This document shows, in pieces, positions 60,269-64,000 of a stretch of DNA of 64,000 nucleotides. Numbering within the stretch: position 1 is the first letter of the stretch; every line of letters starts with the position of its first letter. The stretch is from NCBI RefSeq assembly GCF_036231945.1, contig NZ_CP109599.1, positions 7,343,501 through 7,407,500 of the forward strand, read 5' to 3'. A model generated the notes under the pieces. The model ran no database searches, had not been told where the DNA came from, and saw only the letters and a list, made by a program, of their open reading frames with translations. Position numbers and translations under genes: made by a program. The DNA comes from Streptomyces sp. NBC_01429. Its GTDB lineage: Bacteria > Actinomycetota > Actinomycetes > Streptomycetales > Streptomycetaceae.

Positions 60269-61597
60269 TCAGTGCAGCTTTCCGGCCCCGGCCCCGCCGT
60301 CGACCAGGCCAGGGACGGCGCGCGGGTTATCGACCGAGGCGCGCAGGACCGGGGTCCAGCCCGCGTCGGGCCGCAGGGTCTCCTCGGGGATCTCCGCGTT
60401 GTGCACCGCGAGCAGATCGACGGGCTTGCCGTTGACGACATTGCCGGAGGTGGTGACCGGCGCGTCCGACCACTTCTTCAGGATCTGGCCGAGGCCCACC
60501 CCCTTCGGGACGGTGAACGCGTTCTTCTCGGCGACGAGCTTGGACTCGAAGCCGATGCCGAAGGAGTATCCGTACCCCGACTTCTGCACCACATAGTGGT
60601 TGTTGTACGCGTCGACCTGGCCGAACCGCACCCTCGGCGCCCGTTCCTTCAGGTTCTTGAACTGGTTGTGGTGCAGGGTGACGCGCAGCTTGCCCCGGTC
60701 GACGGCGGTCAGACTGTCGCTGTTGCCGATCAGAATGGTCTTGTCGTGCTCCTTGAAGACGTTCCAGGAGACGGTGACCAGGTCCGCGCCCCTGACGACG
60801 TCCAGCTCACCGTCGTGCTGCTGGTACAACCGGCCGAAGTAGTAGGGCTGTTCGCTGTCGGGGTGGCGGCCGTCCGTGAAGGTGTTGTGGTCCACCCAGA
60901 CATGGGTGGAGCCGTACAGCACCAGGTTGTCGTACTCGGAGTTCCACTCGCCGTACGCGCCGTCCGTCGGATCCCACTGCGGGAAGCAGTTGAAGGCGTC
61001 CTCGAAGGTGAGGTTGCGGATGATGACGTTGTCGACGTCCCTGACCTGGAGGCTGCCACCGAGGATACGGGCGTTCCTGCCCACCCCCACGATGGTGGTG
61101 TTGGCGGGCACGTTCACCTTGACCTGGGCACCCTGGAGCTTGGCGGAGGCGGCCCGCAGATCCTCCTGCTCGCCGCTGACCTCCTCGTCGTACCCCCAGA
61201 CCGCCGGATCGTAGTCCGCGAGGTACTGCTCGAAGGAGTAGCCCTTGGCCTCGTAGTCCTTGCAGGTGAGCGGGTTGCCCACGCTGTCGGAGAGGGCGTC
61301 CAGGGTGCCCTTGACCCGGATGACCGACGGGTTGTCCTCGGCGGCGCTCAGCGCCGCTCTGAACTCCGCCCAGGTGGTGACGGTGTAGACATGGTCCGCG
61401 GTGGCGTCGCGGCCGCCGGTGGTGGAGCCGGACTCGGCGGCCCAGCCGTCGCCCGCGGGGAGCGCGGCCCGCTCGGCGGCGGGGCTCGCGGTCCGGGACT
61501 GCCCCTGGGCGGGAGCCGCGAGCGCGGTCAGGGTCAGGGCCATGCCGCAGGCCAACGCCGTAGTGGTGATGCGGGCACGGCTTTTCGAGAGACGCAC
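60269..61597 (-). CDS. Secreted PL1 pectate lyase
   Basis: A protein of 442 residues. A Sec signal ends near AAPAQGQ (about residue 32). The parallel beta-helix has NTTIVGVGRNARILGGSLQV, VIIRNLTFEDAFNCFPQWDP and THVWVDHNTFTDGRHPDS (the WIDH-type motif with calcium-binding Asp), and the catalytic Arg region KNLKERAPRVRFGQVDAYNN. It cleaves polygalacturonate by beta-elimination outside the cell. It starts 12 bases after the acetylesterase gene in one operon. No LacI-type site was seen upstream of this operon. Confidence 0.88.
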   Translation of the reverse strand: MRLSKSRARITTTALACGMALTLTALAAPAQGQSRTASPAAERAALPAGDGWAAESGSTTGGRDATADHVYTVTTWAEFRAALSAAEDNPSVIRVKGTLDALSDSVGNPLTCKDYEAKGYSFEQYLADYDPAVWGYDEEVSGEQEDLRAASAKLQGAQVKVNVPANTTIVGVGRNARILGGSLQVRDVDNVIIRNLTFEDAFNCFPQWDPTDGAYGEWNSEYDNLVLYGSTHVWVDHNTFTDGRHPDSEQPYYFGRLYQQHDGELDVVRGADLVTVSWNVFKEHDKTILIGNSDSLTAVDRGKLRVTLHHNQFKNLKERAPRVRFGQVDAYNNHYVVQKSGYGYSFGIGFESKLVAEKNAFTVPKGVGLGQILKKWSDAPVTTSGNVVNGKPVDLLAVHNAEIPEETLRPDAGWTPVLRASVDNPRAVPGLVDGGAGAGKLH

Positions 61598-61609
61598 GGG
61601 AGTACTCCT

Positions 61610-62446
61610 TCAGTCGTCGAGCCAGCTGAGCCAGGACGCGGGGATCTCTTCGTCGAGACGGCGGGTGTCGCCGGGCGCGAGCACCCGCTCGTCCCGCAGC
61701 GAACGGGCCACCAGACGCGCCACCGCGATGGCGCCCGGCGGATGGAAGTGGGTGTTGTCCGAGACGCCGTCCGGGTAGTTCGGCGACTCGCCCGGCAGGA
61801 GCCAGTGGAAGTACGGTTCGGTGCCCTCGGCCCCCAGGCGCTGCCACAGCGCCAGCGAAGCGGCCTGGATGTCGAGCAGCGGCACCCGTTCGGCGGCGGC
61901 CAGCGCGCGCATCGCCGCCGGGTAGTCGCCGTGGGTGGCGACCGCGTCGCCCGCCGTGTCGAATTTGCGGCGCTCGACCGAGGTGAGCAGCACCGGGCGC
62001 GCGCCGGCGTCCCTGGCCCCCTTCACGTACTGCCGCAGACAGTCCTGGTACGTGGACCACGGCTCGGTGTAGCGGGTGGGGTCGGCGGACTTCTCGTCGT
62101 TGTGCCCGAACTGGATCAGCAGGAGATCACCGGGCCGGATCACACCGAGGACGGCGGCGAGCCGGCCCTCGTCGATGAAACTTTTCGAACTGCGGCCGTT
62201 CACCGCGTGGTTGGCGACCGCGATGCCCTTCCTGAGCAGGAAGGGGAGCGCCATGCCCCAGCCGGTCTCGGGTGCGGCGCTCGCGTACTTGTCCGCTGCC
62301 GTGGAGTCCCCGGCGATGTGGACGGTTCCCGGGGACCTTTCCGGGCGGCCGCTCCTGCCGCCCGCCGCCGCGGCGGCGGGGGCCGCGGCGACGGCCAGCG
62401 GCAGCGCGGAGAGCGCCGCGGCGGCCTGTCTTCGCGAGATGGACAC
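61610..62446 (-). CDS. Secreted CE12-like rhamnogalacturonan acetylesterase (SGNH hydrolase)
   Basis: A protein of 278 residues. A twin-arginine signal (MSISRRQAAAALSALPLAVA) is followed by the SGNH blocks: IAGDSTAADKY with Ser48, the Gly block NHAVNGRSSKSFIDEG, LIQFGHNDEKSADP with Asn, and VSDNTHFHPPGA with Asp and His. It removes acetyl groups from rhamnogalacturonan so lyases can act, fitting the neighbouring pectate lyase and PL4 relic. Confidence 0.85.
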   Translation of the reverse strand: MSISRRQAAAALSALPLAVAAAPAAAAAGGRSGRPERSPGTVHIAGDSTAADKYASAAPETGWGMALPFLLRKGIAVANHAVNGRSSKSFIDEGRLAAVLGVIRPGDLLLIQFGHNDEKSADPTRYTEPWSTYQDCLRQYVKGARDAGARPVLLTSVERRKFDTAGDAVATHGDYPAAMRALAAAERVPLLDIQAASLALWQRLGAEGTEPYFHWLLPGESPNYPDGVSDNTHFHPPGAIAVARLVARSLRDERVLAPGDTRRLDEEIPASWLSWLDD

Positions 62447-62498
62447 GTCGATCTGCCTCGCTTCCTGTTGATGAGGATGAGGGACGGGGGAGAGGTAT

Positions 62499-62562
62499 CG
62501 GTACGGGAGCGGGCGGGCGCGGCCCCGTGGACTCGCGGGCGCGCGGACCCGCTCCCGTACCG
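62499..62562 (-). terminator. Long inverted-repeat terminator
   Basis: CGGTACGGGAGCGGG (62499-62513) is perfectly complementary to CCCGCTCCCGTACCG (62548-62562), with a 34-base GC-rich loop. It starts 10 bases past the stop of the solute-binding gene and separates it from the esterase-lyase operon. Confidence 0.7.
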
Positions 62563-62572
62563 GCCCGGCGGA

Positions 62573-63928
62573 TCAGCCCTTGTTCTGTTCCTTCCACTCC
62601 GCCTGGGCCTCGTTGAGCTCCTTGGCGACCTTGTCCGCGAACTCCTTGGCGGTCATGTCACCGAGCAGCACCTTCTGGAAGTTCGGCTCGTTGCCGCTCT
62701 TGCTGATGGTGTTCCAGTCGGGCAGGTAGTACGGCAGGTCGACGATCTTCGTGGAGCCGTCGCTGAGCGCCTTCATCGCGGCGGCGGTCGGCTCGGCGTT
62801 CTTGATCCAGGTGTCGGAGGCGGCGTCGGTGTTGGCCGGGATGGAGCCCGCCGACGCGTTCCACGCGCTGTTGGACTTGTGCGAGGCGGCGAACTCGATG
62901 AGCTTCCAGGCCGCCGCCTTGTTCTTGCTGTTCTTGAACAGGCCCAGACCGTCGACCGGGTTGGAGACCTGGACGCGCGAGCCGTCCTCCGCCGTCGGAT
63001 AGGGGAGTCCCTTGAACTTGTCGTTGCCGAGCGCCTTCACATGATCCTGGTAGGAGGCCAGGTTGTGGGTCAGCATCCCGATCGTGCCGTTGTCCCACTG
63101 CGCGACCATCTTGATGAAGTCGTTGTTGACGTCGGCGGACGGCGTCACCTTCTTGTACAGGGCGACGTACTTCTCCAGCGCCGCCACGTTCTTGGGGTCG
63201 TTGACGGTGGTCTTGTCGCCGTCCCAGAAGGACGTGATGCCCGACTGCCCGTACATCGCGTCCATGGCGGGCGCGATGGAGCCCGCGCCGCCCCGGATGG
63301 TGTAGCCGAAGCGGTTCTTCCCGGCGGCGGTGAGCTTCTCGGCCGCCGCGTAGAACTCGGACCAGGTGGCGGGCGCCTTGAGACCCGCGGCCGAGAACAG
63401 GTCGGTGCGGTACCAGAGCGTGCCGTTGTTGCTGGACGTCGGCACCGAGTACATCTCGTCCCCGCGCCCGCCCGCCGCCTTCACACTGTCGACCATGGTG
63501 GGGACCAGCCTGCCCTTGAGGCCGCTGGAGCCGATGCGCTCGTCCACCGGGTCCAGGACGTCCCGTATCACCAGGTTGGAGAGATAGGCGGTGGTCACCC
63601 CGCCGACGTCCGGCAGCCCGCCGCCGTCGATCGCCGTGTCGTACTTCGCCTGCACCTGGTCGATCGGGATGCCCACGTACTTGACGTGGATGTCCGGGTT
63701 CTCCTTCTCGAAGTCCTTGATGATCTGTGCCCAGATGTCCCTGCGCTCACCCGTGTTGTTGTCCCACAGCGTGATCTCGCCCTTGCCGGAGCCCTCACTC
63801 CCGCCCCCGCCGCTTCCGTCGTCACCGCACGCGGTGGCCGTCAGGGCGAGGACGGCGGTCAGCGAGACGGCCGCGGCCGTCCGCCCTCTGAAGGGGTTTC
63901 CTCTGCTGGATGTCCTGCGGATGCTCAT
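62573..63928 (-). CDS. Sugar ABC transporter substrate-binding lipoprotein
   Basis: A protein of 451 residues. The signal ends in LTATAC with lipobox Cys34 and a Gly/Ser linker. The family-1 solute-binding fold is shown by GEITLWDNNTGERRDIWAQI, FEKENPDIHVKYVGIPIDQV, YSVPTSSNNGTLWYRTDLFS, GLKAPATWSEFYAAAEKLTA and AAAWKLIEFAASHKSNSAWN. Held outside the membrane, it delivers sugars (here probably pectin or rhamnogalacturonan oligosaccharides) to a permease whose genes should lie downstream of other operons or beyond the window. ATG 63928 is the natural start. Confidence 0.88.
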   Translation of the reverse strand: MSIRRTSSRGNPFRGRTAAAVSLTAVLALTATACGDDGSGGGGSEGSGKGEITLWDNNTGERRDIWAQIIKDFEKENPDIHVKYVGIPIDQVQAKYDTAIDGGGLPDVGGVTTAYLSNLVIRDVLDPVDERIGSSGLKGRLVPTMVDSVKAAGGRGDEMYSVPTSSNNGTLWYRTDLFSAAGLKAPATWSEFYAAAEKLTAAGKNRFGYTIRGGAGSIAPAMDAMYGQSGITSFWDGDKTTVNDPKNVAALEKYVALYKKVTPSADVNNDFIKMVAQWDNGTIGMLTHNLASYQDHVKALGNDKFKGLPYPTAEDGSRVQVSNPVDGLGLFKNSKNKAAAWKLIEFAASHKSNSAWNASAGSIPANTDAASDTWIKNAEPTAAAMKALSDGSTKIVDLPYYLPDWNTISKSGNEPNFQKVLLGDMTAKEFADKVAKELNEAQAEWKEQNKG

Positions 63929-64000
63929 GGCCGGCTCGTCTCTTTCGGGAGTTCTCGGAGGGTTTCGACGGTGTGCGGTGTGCTGTGTTCCAAGGCGTGC
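63929..64000. other. Upstream region of the solute-binding gene
   Basis: The last 72 bases precede the minus-strand solute-binding gene. GAAAGAG (minus strand) before the ATG may serve as ribosome site. No TAGARACCG site is visible within the part that is present. Confidence 0.3.

Overview
The window is very GC-rich, uses GTG starts and 1-4 base stop/start overlaps freely, and carries typical streptomycete gene families (SUKH proteins, Tat-exported carbohydrate enzymes, DUF2064/GT2 pairs, XRE-cupin regulators). It most likely comes from a Streptomyces or close relative. The many decayed genes and accessory functions suggest a chromosome-arm-like region (inference).

Layout. 1-10.1 kb is a degraded island: a both-ends-broken MFS gene, fragments of an alcohol dehydrogenase and an aspartase/fumarase, an IS3-type remnant, and between them a row of small orphan genes. 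Four of these are SMI1/KNR4 (SUKH) immunity-like proteins; others are an AT-rich acidic protein, an L7/L12-like protein and a DUF3592-like membrane protein. This looks like a polyimmunity locus without toxins. 10.2-21.8 kb holds two inverted, paralogous pairs of membrane molybdo-oxidoreductase plus small membrane protein, arranged around a GT-C-like membrane protein, with a methyltransferase, DUF2064 and GT2 glycosyltransferases, a two-component system and a sugar epimerase with an inserted CxxH/CxxC motif. 21.9-38.1 kb is a mixed set of small redox and regulatory units: MFS exporter, thioredoxin-reductase-like protein, XRE-cupin, methyltransferase, TetR-SDR pair with twin operators, HAAS protein, LysR, SDRs, a deletion-fused siderophore permease/SIP pseudogene, aldehyde dehydrogenase and aspartate aminotransferase. 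38.3-47.0 kb has a DUF4331, TPR and NicO-type metal-transporter group, a secreted trypsin-like protease, and a TetR with a nucleobase permease.

47.1-52.3 kb is the most interesting part: an apparently undescribed RiPP cluster, all on the minus strand. A 28-residue acidic, Cys-free precursor candidate comes first. A perfect 13-bp hairpin follows it, then a stand-alone HExxH peptide-beta-hydroxylase-type enzyme, a YcaO protein, a SAM methyltransferase, a P450, a 3Fe-4S-type ferredoxin and a MazG-like protein. No ThiF/ocin partner, TfuA, lanthipeptide synthetase or radical SAM enzyme is present within the window.

52.7-64.0 kb is a pectin/rhamnogalacturonan utilisation locus: a LacI regulator with repeated TAGARACCG operator-like sites, a 1519-residue Tat-exported multidomain protein, a broken PL4 rhamnogalacturonan lyase, a PL1 pectate lyase, a CE12-type acetylesterase and a sugar-binding lipoprotein. 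An alpha/beta hydrolase sits between LacI and the large exported protein.
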